In this document: positions 6,600-15,900 of the stretch, one piece after another
Position numbering within the stretch: position 1 is the first letter of the stretch
Layout of the letters: each line of letters begins with the position of its first letter
Assembly (NCBI GenBank): GCA_910584155.1
Contig: CAJTYG010000015.1
Coordinates: 1 to 17,007 of the forward strand
Direction: 5' to 3'
DNA length: 17,007 bases
Source of the DNA: an uncultured Christensenella sp.
GTDB taxonomy: Bacteria; Bacillota; Clostridia; Christensenellales; CAG-917
Position numbers and translations under genes: made by a program
The notes under the pieces: model-generated
Seen by the model: the letters and a program-made list of their open reading frames with translations, nothing else
The model's database searches: none
What the model was told of the DNA's origin: nothing

Positions 6600-9500
6600 A
6601 TGAAGAAAAAACAAAATCTATGGTATTTAATTATTTCGATAGTTATTATTGCCGTTGTAATTGTTACTGTAATTCTGTATTCGGTGTACGTCAATAATCA
6701 GATTTTTAATGATAGCTCGCAGCATTTGTCGGAGATTTACGGGCAGGTTTCGACTACCGTGCGGCAGAAAATCAGCGATAATTACAGTATGCTACACAGT
6801 TGGGAAAACTACATTGCCGAAGTTTCGTCAGATGATTATTACAATCAGGCTTGTGACCACGATGAGTTTATAGACAATCTTCCGAATGTTGATAAGTCGG
6901 AATTTCAGCACTACGGAGAGTTCCGTCATTTTATTCAAAATCAAAAGGACGGCGACTGGGGCTTTCAGTCATTCTACTTTTTTAATGACGCAGATTTGGA
7001 TAATACCGAAATCGAGGCAAAGCGCAGCATAAGCAGAAACGGCAAGGATTTGGATAGATTGACTCTCAGATATCCGTTTTCAACGCTTCTCGCCGAAAGC
7101 CAAGATCAAAATTTCGGAGTTGTTGCTACGGATGAGAGCGGAAATACCGCAATGTTGTTTGTAGTATGGTTTGGCGAAGAGCGCACATTTAACGGATTTA
7201 AATACAGCGGATTCGGCGTCAGCTATACCGATAAGCGTATGGCGGAGCTGATCGGCTACAATGTGTTTGACGATAACGGATTTTGCTATATGACAACAAG
7301 CAAGGGCGACGTGTTGATGAAAATCCGTGACGACGGTGCCGACCGTGGCGACAATTATCTGGATTTTTTGGGCTCCGACCGTTGTAAGCTTACCGGAACT
7401 ACGGCGAGTGCGATTGCACAGGCTTGGCAGTCCGACGATAAGAATGTCAACACCGGTACGGTGCTGGTGACTGCCGATTCGGTTGAATACTACTTAAATT
7501 ATATGCCTGTCGGAATAAACGATTGGGTGTTAATGGGCGTAGTGCCGACAAGCTTTGTCAATCGTTATATGAACGATTTTCGCACGGTGACCATTATCGT
7601 TATGGCGCTGTTGTTTGCATTTGTCGGGTTTGCCGTAGTGATCATGTTTGTGCAGCTCAGCCGCAAACGTGTGAAGGAAAAAGAGCTTGAAGTCGCTTCA
7701 AGAGAAAAGTTGCTTGATTTGCTGACGCACGACAACAATAATATGTTTATTTTGTTCTCGTCCGAGACGTTCAAAGCGGATTATGTCAGCAGCAATTTGC
7801 CTCAAGTGCTCGGGTTGGATACGGAAGAAGTAAAGAATGATATCAGATGTCTCTTGCATGCAACCGTTAAGGATTGCGCACCTTTCACAACCGAAGGCTT
7901 GCAAAATCTGCCCGTCGGTGGAACTTGGAGCGTTGATTTAGAGTTGAACAACAAAAAGAGCAAAGAGCCTCTTTGGTATAAGCTGTCGCTTTATCGGTCG
8001 TCTTTCGGCGGTAAAGATAATTTCGTACTGATGTTTTCGGACCGTACGGAAGAAAACAAAATGCGAGACAATTTGGAGCAAGCGCTTGCGCTTGCGAAAT
8101 CGGCAAATGAAGCGAAGAGCAATTTCTTATCGAATATGTCGCACGACATTCGCACGCCGATGAATGCAATAATCAGTTATACGACGTTGCTTGCAAGACA
8201 TGCCGAAAATCCCGACGCCGTGCGTGAATATGTGCGCAAAATCAGTTTTTCGGGGCAGCATTTATTGAGCTTGATCAACGACGTGCTCGATATGAGCAAA
8301 ATCGAGAGCGGAAAGACTTCGCTTAACATAGAAGAATTCAATTTTGCCGACTTTTTGGAGAAGCTGTATTCGATAGTAGCGGAGCAGGCGAAGACTAAGA
8401 GTCAGACTTTTGAAATGTTTTTCAAAGGACATATACCCGATCGTATGTGCGGTGATAAGCTGCGAATAAATCAGATTTTGCTAAATTTGCTGTCCAATGC
8501 TATCAAGTATACTCCCGAGAAGGGCTCGATTGAGTTGTGTATAGAAGCGTCCGATTGCGCACGCCACAATCATACACATATTAAGTTTGAAGTTAAGGAC
8601 AACGGCGTCGGAATGAGCGAGAGCTTCGTCAAAACGGTATTTGAGCCGTTTTCACGTGAGCAAACCGAGGCTACAAAAGAGATACAGGGCACCGGACTCG
8701 GCATGGCGATAACGAAAAACATCGTAGACCTGATGGGCGGCACCATATCGGTTGAAAGCGAGCTCGGCAAAGGCTCGACATTCACCGTTGATATAGAGTT
8801 GGCGGTCGCCGAGGGCCCCGCAGACGGAACGGACGAAGACTTCTGGCTCAAGCATGGCGTGACCCGTGTATTGGTAGTCGATGACGACGAAGACATATGC
8901 GCCGAAATATCGGAGCTTATGTACGATACGGGAGTCATCGTTGATTATGCTACTTCCGGCAAGCGTGCGATCGAAATGGTTTCGGAGTCAGGCGAGAAGG
9001 GCGAGAGCTATGATATCGTTTTGCTTGACTGGAAGATGCCCGAGATGAACGGCATCGAGACCGCAAAGCACATACGAGCCAAAGTCGGGGACAGCATACC
9101 GATCATGATATTGACGTCGTACAGCTTTGATGAAATCGAAGACGAAGCGCATGATGCGGGCATAAATATGTTTATGCCGAAGCCGTTTTTCGTATCCAGC
9201 TTCCGCAATGCGGTCAAAAAGCTTAAGAGCGTAGACGACACCGCAAAAGCGGCAGAAGCGGACAAGATGTCTATCAGCGGCTTAAAGGTGCTTGCGGCGG
9301 AGGATAACGAGATAAACGCCGATATTCTTCTCGAGCTTATGGAAATCGAGGGAGTGACCTGCAAAATCGCTCAGAACGGAAAAATCGCCGTTGAGGAATT
9401 TGAAAAAGCTCCCGTCGGAACGTACGATTTGATTTTCATGGACATACAGATGCCGATTATGGACGGCTATGCCGCAACGCAAGCGATACGTTCGTGCAGT

Positions 9501-9674
9501 CATCCCGAGGCGAAGACGATTCCGATTATTGCGATGACGGCAAACGCATTTGACGATGACATCAGGAGGGCGCTCGATGCGGGAATGAACGCACACTTGG
9601 CAAAGCCTATCGATATGGACAAGCTAAAGGCGGTCGTATTAAAAATTATGAAGGAAAAACAAAATAAGGAGTAA
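6600..9674 (+). CDS. Hybrid sensor histidine kinase with PAS and two receiver domains
   Basis: The chosen start is ATG 6600 (1024 residues), because the sequence then opens with MKKK and a membrane helix. The ribosome binding site is weak (AGG at 6588-6590), so expression may be low. Order: helix 1 (about 7-28); outer sensor region of about 300 residues, Cache-like in size and position; helix 2 (about 329-352); PAS-like domain (about 370-485); HisKA with SHDIRTP and phosphorylated His515; HATPase with DNGVGM (from Asp667) and GTGLGM (from Gly697); receiver 1 (about 754-875, Asp810 in LLDWKMPEMNG); receiver 2 (about 892-1015, Asp948 in FMDIQMPIMDG). Both receivers keep the acidic pair, Thr and Lys. 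The ligand is unknown. Phosphate should pass from His515 to a receiver Asp and then to the HPt protein encoded at 11785, which the chain needs because this kinase has no HPt domain. Confidence 0.93.
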   Translation: MKKKQNLWYLIISIVIIAVVIVTVILYSVYVNNQIFNDSSQHLSEIYGQVSTTVRQKISDNYSMLHSWENYIAEVSSDDYYNQACDHDEFIDNLPNVDKSEFQHYGEFRHFIQNQKDGDWGFQSFYFFNDADLDNTEIEAKRSISRNGKDLDRLTLRYPFSTLLAESQDQNFGVVATDESGNTAMLFVVWFGEERTFNGFKYSGFGVSYTDKRMAELIGYNVFDDNGFCYMTTSKGDVLMKIRDDGADRGDNYLDFLGSDRCKLTGTTASAIAQAWQSDDKNVNTGTVLVTADSVEYYLNYMPVGINDWVLMGVVPTSFVNRYMNDFRTVTIIVMALLFAFVGFAVVIMFVQLSRKRVKEKELEVASREKLLDLLTHDNNNMFILFSSETFKADYVSSNLPQVLGLDTEEVKNDIRCLLHATVKDCAPFTTEGLQNLPVGGTWSVDLELNNKKSKEPLWYKLSLYRSSFGGKDNFVLMFSDRTEENKMRDNLEQALALAKSANEAKSNFLSNMSHDIRTPMNAIISYTTLLARHAENPDAVREYVRKISFSGQHLLSLINDVLDMSKIESGKTSLNIEEFNFADFLEKLYSIVAEQAKTKSQTFEMFFKGHIPDRMCGDKLRINQILLNLLSNAIKYTPEKGSIELCIEASDCARHNHTHIKFEVKDNGVGMSESFVKTVFEPFSREQTEATKEIQGTGLGMAITKNIVDLMGGTISVESELGKGSTFTVDIELAVAEGPADGTDEDFWLKHGVTRVLVVDDDEDICAEISELMYDTGVIVDYATSGKRAIEMVSESGEKGESYDIVLLDWKMPEMNGIETAKHIRAKVGDSIPIMILTSYSFDEIEDEAHDAGINMFMPKPFFVSSFRNAVKKLKSVDDTAKAAEADKMSISGLKVLAAEDNEINADILLELMEIEGVTCKIAQNGKIAVEEFEKAPVGTYDLIFMDIQMPIMDGYAATQAIRSCSHPEAKTIPIIAMTANAFDDDIRRALDAGMNAHLAKPIDMDKLKAVVLKIMKEKQNKE

Positions 9675-9682
9675 AAACCGTT

Positions 9683-11761
9683 ATGGATGCGTATTCAACC
9701 GAAAAAAGCGGCGAAGTACAAAAAGCCAAGATACTGATTGTTGATGATTCGATGCTCAATCGTTCGTTGTTAAGCGATATGCTGTCCGACACGTTTGACA
9801 TCATCGAAGCGGAAAACGGGCAAGAAGCTATTTCGATTTTACACGAGCATGAATTGGAGATATCGATGTTGTTGCTTGACATCGTAATGCCTGTGATGGA
9901 CGGTTTTGAAGTGCTTGCGATCATGAACAACAAGGGGTGGATACAAAACATTCCCGTGATCATGATATCGTCTGAAACAAGCAACATCTACATTGACCGT
10001 GCGTATGACTTGGGCGTGACCGATTTTATCGGGCGACCGTTTGACGAGCGTACCGTACGTCACCGTGTGATGAGCGTGTTTATGATAGCGGACAAACGCA
10101 ACGAGCTTGCCGATATGCTTTCTGCGCAGATGTATGAAAACGAAAAGGACAACAATCTGATGATTGAAATTCTTTCGCACATAGTTGAGTTCCGCAACGG
10201 CGAAAGCGGGCTGCACGTATTGCACGTACACGCAATAACCGACTTGCTTTTGAAAGCATTGGTAAAAAAGACGGACAAATATCCGTTGTCAAGCAAGGAA
10301 ATACGTCTTATCGGAAATGCGTCTGCATTGCATGATATCGGCAAGATTTCCGTTCCGTCCGAGATATTGAACAAGCCCGGCAGATTTACACCGGAAGAGT
10401 TTGCTATAATGAAGCAGCACACCGTAGAGGGCGAAAGAATGTTAAACGACATACCGTTCCGCCAAAACGAAGTGCTTGTAAAGATAAGCTGTCAGATATG
10501 CCGTTGGCACCACGAGCGTTGGGACGGAAGAGGCTATCCCGACGGTTTATCGGGCGACGACATTCCGATATCCGCACAGGTAGTTGCGCTTGCGGACGTG
10601 CTTGACGCATTGACTGCGGATCGCTGCTACAAAAAAGCAATTCCGTTTGACGATGCGGTCGATATGATACTCAGAGGCGAATGTGGCGCCTTCAATCCGA
10701 TTTTGCTTGATTGTCTGCGTGAAAACGCAAATATATTAAAAAAGGATTTGACTTTGCAGTCGTTCGGGCATATGAGCGACAAGAGTATCATGTCCGCAGT
10801 CGACGAAGTGCTCAAGAGCGACGGCGGAGTATCGGGGCGTAGCGCACAGCTGTTGGAGCGTGAGCGAACAAAGCTCAAATTCCTTTCGGATATCACGCAC
10901 GACATCACGTTTGAGTATGTGGCGGAGCCTGAGATGATATCGCTGTCGGAGTGGGCGGCGGAGACGTTCCAGCTTCCTGTAAACATCTTTTCCCCAAGCG
11001 AAAACGAGCATTGGACGTCTATGTTCAGCAAAGACGACTTTGTCGGCTTTGTAGAAAAGATGAAATCCACCACCTTTGACAATCCTATAGTTTATGGCAA
11101 GTATTTGATGACCATACACGGCGAAAAGCGTTGGTGCAAGGTGCTTGCCAAGGTATTTTGGAGCGATAGCGACCACAAACTCTTTGAGGGCGCATTCGGC
11201 AAGATAAGCGACATCAATGATGAGACCAAGACCATCGAGTTTTGGGAGCATAAAGCAGATTGCGATTCACGCACGGGGCTGCTCAATCACAATGCGGCAA
11301 AGCGTGAGATAACCCGCTTGCTGTCGGAGGCAAACGGACGTACATATGCGCTTGCGGTGATCGACTTAGATGATTTCAAACAAGCCAACGACTGTTATGG
11401 ACACTTGTTTGGCGACGAAGTGCTTGAAACCATGGCAAACCGTATCAGAGAGAACATTCGTAGCACCGACATCGGCGCAAGGATGGGCGGCGACGAGTTT
11501 ATCATCTTTATGGAGTATAAAGGCAATGCCGAGCCGCAAATCAAGCGTGTTTTCAAGGGCTTGACAGGCAAGTATAAGGATTTTGATATAGGTATCAGCA
11601 TGGGCGTAGCTTGCGCCGAAGATTTGGTTGATTATAACGAACTGTTCCTGCGTGCCGATTCCGCACTGTATTCGGTCAAGAGCGAAACAAAAAATTCTTA
11701 TCGCTTCTACAATGACTCTATCGAAAAGATTGTGCGAAGCAATAGCGGCGACGAAGATTAA
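9683..11761 (+). CDS. Response regulator with HD-GYP, PAS-like and GGDEF domains (cyclic di-GMP enzyme)
   Basis: A 692-residue protein; AAGGAG at 9666-9671 overlaps the end of the kinase gene, so translation is probably coupled. The receiver (about 10-130) has phospho-acceptor Asp66 in LLLDIVMPVMDG. The usual Lys of the KP motif is Arg118 (IGRPFD). The HD-GYP domain (about 160-345) keeps HDIGK (His217-Asp218), HHERWDGRGYP (GYP 284-286) and the ALADVLDALT helix, so it should hydrolyse cyclic di-GMP. A PAS_3-like segment (about 400-520) follows. The GGDEF domain (528-680, starting DSRTGLLN) has an intact GGDEF motif at 602-606 and an RSTD inhibitory site at 593-596, exactly five residues ahead, so it should make cyclic di-GMP from GTP under product inhibition. 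Both opposing active sites look intact in one chain. Which one phosphorylation favours cannot be read from sequence. It has no DNA-binding domain. Confidence 0.93.
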   Translation: MDAYSTEKSGEVQKAKILIVDDSMLNRSLLSDMLSDTFDIIEAENGQEAISILHEHELEISMLLLDIVMPVMDGFEVLAIMNNKGWIQNIPVIMISSETSNIYIDRAYDLGVTDFIGRPFDERTVRHRVMSVFMIADKRNELADMLSAQMYENEKDNNLMIEILSHIVEFRNGESGLHVLHVHAITDLLLKALVKKTDKYPLSSKEIRLIGNASALHDIGKISVPSEILNKPGRFTPEEFAIMKQHTVEGERMLNDIPFRQNEVLVKISCQICRWHHERWDGRGYPDGLSGDDIPISAQVVALADVLDALTADRCYKKAIPFDDAVDMILRGECGAFNPILLDCLRENANILKKDLTLQSFGHMSDKSIMSAVDEVLKSDGGVSGRSAQLLERERTKLKFLSDITHDITFEYVAEPEMISLSEWAAETFQLPVNIFSPSENEHWTSMFSKDDFVGFVEKMKSTTFDNPIVYGKYLMTIHGEKRWCKVLAKVFWSDSDHKLFEGAFGKISDINDETKTIEFWEHKADCDSRTGLLNHNAAKREITRLLSEANGRTYALAVIDLDDFKQANDCYGHLFGDEVLETMANRIRENIRSTDIGARMGGDEFIIFMEYKGNAEPQIKRVFKGLTGKYKDFDIGISMGVACAEDLVDYNELFLRADSALYSVKSETKNSYRFYNDSIEKIVRSNSGDED

Positions 11762-11784
11762 ATAAAGTATCGAGGTAAAGTGTT

Positions 11785-12141
11785 ATGACAGTAAAAGAGT
11801 GTTACGAAGCAATAGAATCTGACTACAACGACGTGCTCAGTCGTTTGCGTACCGATGAGCGCATACAGCGTTTTTTGCTCAAAGTGCTTGAAGACGGCAG
11901 CTACGAGCTTCTCGTAAAATCGCTTGAGCAAAGAAATATGGAAGAAGCATTCCGTGCAGCTCACACCTTAAAAGGCGTGTGCATGAATTTGTCGTTGACA
12001 AAGCTGTATCAATCAAGTCAAGCTATCACCGAGGCGCTTCGCAATCGCACCGAATACGGCGACGACCTAAAGCCTCTGCTTGACAAAGTGACCGCCGATT
12101 ACGAATTTACAATGAAGCACATACGAGCCTTGATATCTTAA
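11785..12141 (+). CDS. HPt phosphotransfer protein
   Basis: A 118-residue protein with ribosome binding site GAGGT at 11772-11776 and ATG at 11785, 23 bases after the preceding stop. The central helix EAFRAAHTLKGVCMNLSLTK carries the AHxLKG signature of HPt domains, with His60 as phosphate carrier. The length is that of a stand-alone HPt module with no fused kinase or receiver. Its role should be to shuttle phosphate between the receiver of the hybrid kinase (6600-9674) and Asp66 of the cyclic di-GMP enzyme (9683-11761). The three genes lie in one direction with gaps of 8 and 23 bases, so one transcript is expected. It could also serve receivers encoded elsewhere. No clear terminator follows: the stem 12144-12150/12166-12172 is AT-rich and has no T-tract. 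Confidence 0.92.
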   Translation: MTVKECYEAIESDYNDVLSRLRTDERIQRFLLKVLEDGSYELLVKSLEQRNMEEAFRAAHTLKGVCMNLSLTKLYQSSQAITEALRNRTEYGDDLKPLLDKVTADYEFTMKHIRALIS

Positions 12142-12188
12142 ATTTGTAATTGCGCTGAACCCCATATTACAATAAGCATTAAACATCT

Positions 12189-12222
12189 CGTCATTGCGAG
12201 GCTATGCCGAAGCAATCCAGAA
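12189..12222 (+). repeat. Half copy of a dispersed palindromic repeat
   Basis: These 34 bases, starting CGTCATTGCGAGG and ending GAAGCAATCCAGAA, are identical to 12621-12654. Here the inverted right arm is missing. A degenerate same-orientation fragment (CGTCATTGCTAAGAGCGAA) follows at 12247-12265. The CGTCATTGCGAGG/AAGCAATCCAG motif is a well-known intergenic repeat in many bacterial genomes. Confidence 0.85.
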
Positions 12223-12309
12223 TTTAAAAAAATGAATTATACTTTCCGTCATTGCTAAGAGCGAAAATATGGCAGCCTCGATGAAACATATTTGACTTTT
12301 CCTTAATAT

Positions 12310-12377
12310 GGCTCCCCTTAGTAAGGGGAGCTCTGCCGAATTCGCACATCGTGCGATGAGGCGGTGAGGGGATTGTC
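12310..12377 (+). repeat. Short dispersed repeat element with two hairpins
   Basis: It opens with a perfect hairpin, GCTCCCCTT (12311-12319) with AAGGGGAGC (12323-12331). A second hairpin follows, TCGCAC (12342-12347) with GTGCGA (12351-12356). It ends in GTGAGGGGATTGTC (12364-12377). From memory, elements with a GGCTCCCCTT head and a GAGGGG.TTGTC tail are common between genes in gut Clostridia. It looks non-coding and non-autonomous. No T-tract follows the first stem, so it is not a typical terminator. Confidence 0.65.
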
Positions 12378-12484
12378 CACCAAATAAAAGATTATGCGGA
12401 ATGAGGCAAGAGTTTACAACGATAGTTTGAGTTGATAGCAAATAATCTTTTGTGCGGTAGTAGCGAGAAAATCAAGTTAAAGCA

Positions 12485-12553
12485 ACAAGCCTGTCCGAAA
12501 TTCGGACAGGTTTGAGCTAAATACGCCGATTTTCGAGCAGTGAGGGGATTGTC
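12485..12553 (+). repeat. Second, diverged repeat element ending in the same tail
   Basis: A ten-base-pair inverted repeat (CCTGTCCGAA at 12490-12499, TTCGGACAGG at 12501-12510) is followed by about 30 bases and the exact tail GTGAGGGGATTGTC at 12540-12553, which also ends the element at 12310-12377. The head differs, so this may be a decayed or variant copy. The stem is followed by only three T residues, so it would be at best a weak terminator for the signalling operon. Confidence 0.55.
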
Positions 12554-12620
12554 AAAATTAAAACCATTGCGAAGCTTAGAAAAAGTGCTCGCAGTGTGTT
12601 ATCTTAAGCATTACTCATTC

Positions 12621-12716
12621 CGTCATTGCGAGGCTATGCCGAAGCAATCCAGAACGTAAACTTATAAAATAGCTAAATGTCTGGATTGCTTCGTCACTTC
12701 GTTCCTCGCAATGACG
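12621..12716. repeat. Complete dispersed palindromic element
   Basis: CGTCATTGCGAGG (12621-12633) pairs with CCTCGCAATGACG (12704-12716). CGAAGCAATCCAG (12640-12652) pairs with CTGGATTGCTTCG (12681-12693). The result is two perfect 13-base-pair stems separated by unequal internal loops, with a 28-base apical AT-rich loop. It looks like a small palindromic (REP/MITE-like) element. On the minus strand it is often mis-annotated as peptides containing HCEERSDEAIQ. Confidence 0.85.
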
Positions 12717-12789
12717 AATTTTATTTGAATAGCTGCCGATTAAAGAAAAATTAAACAATATTAGGAAATAATTGTCATACATAATAAGA

Positions 12790-12818
12790 TTGACAAATGT
12801 GTGCATTGTGTATACAAT
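12790..12818 (+). promoter_or_regulatory. Candidate sigma-A promoter of the large surface-protein gene
   Basis: A perfect TTGACA at 12790-12795, a 17-base spacer and TACAAT at 12813-12818. The expected start is near 12825, with a leader of about 98 AT-rich bases before ATG 12923. A TATAAT at 12826-12831 could act as an alternative -10 but has no good -35 partner. ATTGT (12805-12809) and ACAAT (12814-12818) form a short dyad over the -10 box. Confidence 0.6.
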
Positions 12819-12922
12819 GTATATGTATAATTATCGGTAGAATTCGACAAAAATCGACATTATTGCGATAATATACAACAAATAACGTGCTTGTATTACT
12901 AAACAATAATATAGGGATAGTT

Positions 12923-15900
12923 ATGCGGAAACATAAAGAACATAACGGAAAAATTAGATATACAAATATAGTATCTTTATTGATACTAATATTAGTATTA
13001 TCTTTTATATTTAGTCTGATTTTTGGGAGTGGAATACACTCATTTACAAATAATTCTGCACAAGCATTGACTACTGCAAATATTGGTAGCGCTATATTGG
13101 CAGGTAGTGGGGCTGAACTTTGGAACAGTTCTACTTCGACTTTTAACCAAACAGTTCTTTATGATATAACAGATAAAATTTTTGGAGATTTCAATCCCAT
13201 AGAGTATGTTAAAACATATGGCAAGAGTGATTGGGAAACATATGGTTCATATTCTACAAACTCTGAGTTTGGTACGCAGTATTGGGTAGTTCCTGCTTCT
13301 ACTATAAATACAAAAGTAGGAAGTGCCGATAATGGAATGATTGTAAAATTAGATAACAAAGACTGGATGGTTGCATCTTTAACTTTGGATAGAAATAACA
13401 ATGTAGTTTTGACATTGTATCTTGCAAATGCTATAGATGAAACGTATTTTTATTCGAACACATCATCAAAAGGCGACAACGTTTATAGTCGAAGCAATCT
13501 TCGCAACTCAATATTAACGAACAGTATTTGGGAATTGTTCCATTCGGGAAGTGCGGATAGTTTTGCGGCTAAATATTTAGTGCAGCCTCTCAATATTCAA
13601 TATCAAGAAACGGAAACGCAAGTTGGCCGTTCTAATCCTTACGGTGGCGATTATCAGTTACCTAATGATTCATATGGAGCACAGTCAAGTAATTGGTATA
13701 CTGCCAATAATACATATCAACCTTCTGATACCTATTCTAATCCAAATGGAAATATGGTGCGTTATGACGACTGGAAAAACGACTATATATGGATACCTTC
13801 TGCAACTGAAATTGGGTGGACAGATTATATAAACAATGGCTCATCAATTTGGAATCTAACCGCTAATCAATTAGCCCACGAAGGACGATCGACAAGTGGT
13901 GGTACAAAAAGATACAGTTTTGTGCGTTCAGGAGCCTATAACCGTGGTGATTGGCGCTATTTGATTCGAGAGTCGGGCGAATGGGATTATAATAGCACAA
14001 GTTATGGATTTGGCGTACGTCCAGCTATACATTTAAATTTGACTGCTGCATTAATGTCATTAGGCACGGTATTAGATGATCCCCAAAACATTAGTAGCGT
14101 ATACAACGGCGACGTGCAAACAGTAAAAAGTGTTGTAGATGCAAAGCCTACTGAATATACATGGTATGATTCGGAATGGTATGAGCATACAGGAAATTAC
14201 GTAAAGTTGACATACCAAGATTCGCAAGGGACAGATGTTACAAACGTAAAAAATGCTGGTGAGTACTGGGTAAAAGCGGAAATAACGGAAAACTGGATAA
14301 ATGCCGTAAATGCGGAAGTGGAAGCGGACAGAATAAAATACGGTTGGGATTCTACACAGGTAGAGGACGCAAAGAAGAACCGAAAACCAAAATTCAAGGG
14401 TGATCCTGTTACGGAATCTGGACATACAGAATCAGATACGGTGCGGTGGTTTAAATTTGTCGTATCGCCTAAAGAACTGACCGTCAATGCACCGTCATAT
14501 AATGCAAGCACGGGGGATTACACTGCGCCGAGCTTTGCGAGCGGAAGCAGTCCGTATGGCAGTGATACGGTTACTTTGGCAACGTTGTATACGGGCACTG
14601 CGGCAGACGGAACACCGTTTAATCAGATAGACGTTGTGCCAAACAAGCGAGGCACATATACTGCTCAAGCAATACTTGTCAATTCCGCAACGGATAAGAC
14701 AGAGTACACGGGCGGCAACTATACTATAGCCAATGCAAGCAGTATGAATTGTCAAGTACAGATAAACAGGCAGAGGTTGGATATACCCCATGCTTCCGAG
14801 GGAAGCAAACAGTATACGGGCGACAAGATAAAGTTTGTGCTTGCAGGATACACGGAAGAGTGGCGCAAGACTGCTACGCTTATAATACCCGATAATAGTG
14901 GCATAACCATCGAGGGTGACGATATCAACGGTTGGTATCTGGTGGTGGCAAAGGACGCAGGCACGTATACGGTGAATGCGGCTATCAAGTCGGAAAACAA
15001 ATCGGACTGGTGTTGGAACACGGGCAAGCCGTCCGAAGAGAGCACCGAAGATAAGGCTATTACGGTTACGGTGACACGCAAAACGCTGTTTGTAGACTTT
15101 TTGAGCACAAGCGGCGGCTTCCTTATGCAAAAGGGAGCTGACGTAAAATTCAGTGCGGAGCCGTCCAACGGTATAGAGGGCGACACGATAAAGATAACGC
15201 TTGAGTATTACAAATCGGACAACGCAAGCGTGGGCATACCTGTGCCGAGCGGCACTTTGGACGCAAGCACGCTGGACTCGGGCACATATAGGCTTATGGC
15301 GAAGCTTGAGGACGCAGTAGCGGCGGACAACAAAAACTATGAGTTGGACGCAACGGGAGCTTTCCAAGATTTCACGATAAGCGCACAGAGCATAAGCATA
15401 GAATCTGTAGGTTGGCAGTACACTCAAAACAACGGCTTAGCGCAGCCCATAAGCGGTGGAGCGAGCAAGGACTCGCCCGCAATAGTTGTATACAACGGCA
15501 CCACGTTTGTGTTTGGGCTTTCGGATAACGTAGCAGGTCTTGCCTCAAAGGGCGTAAAGGTGGACACTACGTTTGGCGTGAACGGCTATGAAAACGGCTT
15601 GCAGCTCAACGCAACGTTGGACCCCGTGGCTATAACGGTACGTCTTATCCCGTACAATGCGGAATATGCATTCAATGACGAAAACGGAAAGCCGCTCAAG
15701 GAACAGCATAAAGATTTCACAATATACGTGAAAGTAAATCCTGCGGAAATAGATTTTTCACAGCTTAAATGGAGCGCAGACGAGTTGGAATATACTGCAA
15801 TGGCGCAACAGGTTGTTGTGACGTCTGGGTTGCCGTCCTTCCTGCGAGTTGGATATGCAGGCAATTCTGCGTGGGATATAGGCGAGTACGAAGCGAAGAT

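Larger units (their letters stand above)
12142..12922. other. Intergenic repeat island and promoter region
   Basis: These 781 bases hold no believable gene. They contain two copies of a 34-base repeat (one in a full palindrome), two related elements ending in GTGAGGGGATTGTC, several strong hairpins, a promoter (12790-12818) and an AT-rich leader for the gene at 12923. Short minus-strand ORFs across the repeats are translations of the repeat elements. Confidence 0.75.

Noticed and set aside
12202..12441. Minus-strand 79-codon ORF
   Set aside because: Much of it is a translation of the GCTCCCCTT...GAGGGGATTGTC repeat element. It has no coding signature of its own.
12189..12716. CRISPR array
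   Set aside because: The 34-base repeats occur only twice, 432 bases apart, are part of a larger palindrome, and have no regular spacers or cas genes nearby.
12615..12806. Minus-strand ORF containing HCEERSDEAIQ
   Set aside because: This peptide is a familiar false translation of the palindromic CGTCATTGCGAGG repeat, which explains the sequence fully.
13623..13832. Plus-strand 69-codon ORF
   Set aside because: It is out of frame inside the large surface-protein gene, whose frame is continuous and domain-supported there.
14495..15427. 310-codon minus-strand ORF
   Set aside because: It lies entirely opposite the long surface-protein frame, is rich in Cys, Arg, Tyr and His, has no domain-like pattern and has no operon context. 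It is an antisense shadow of codon bias.
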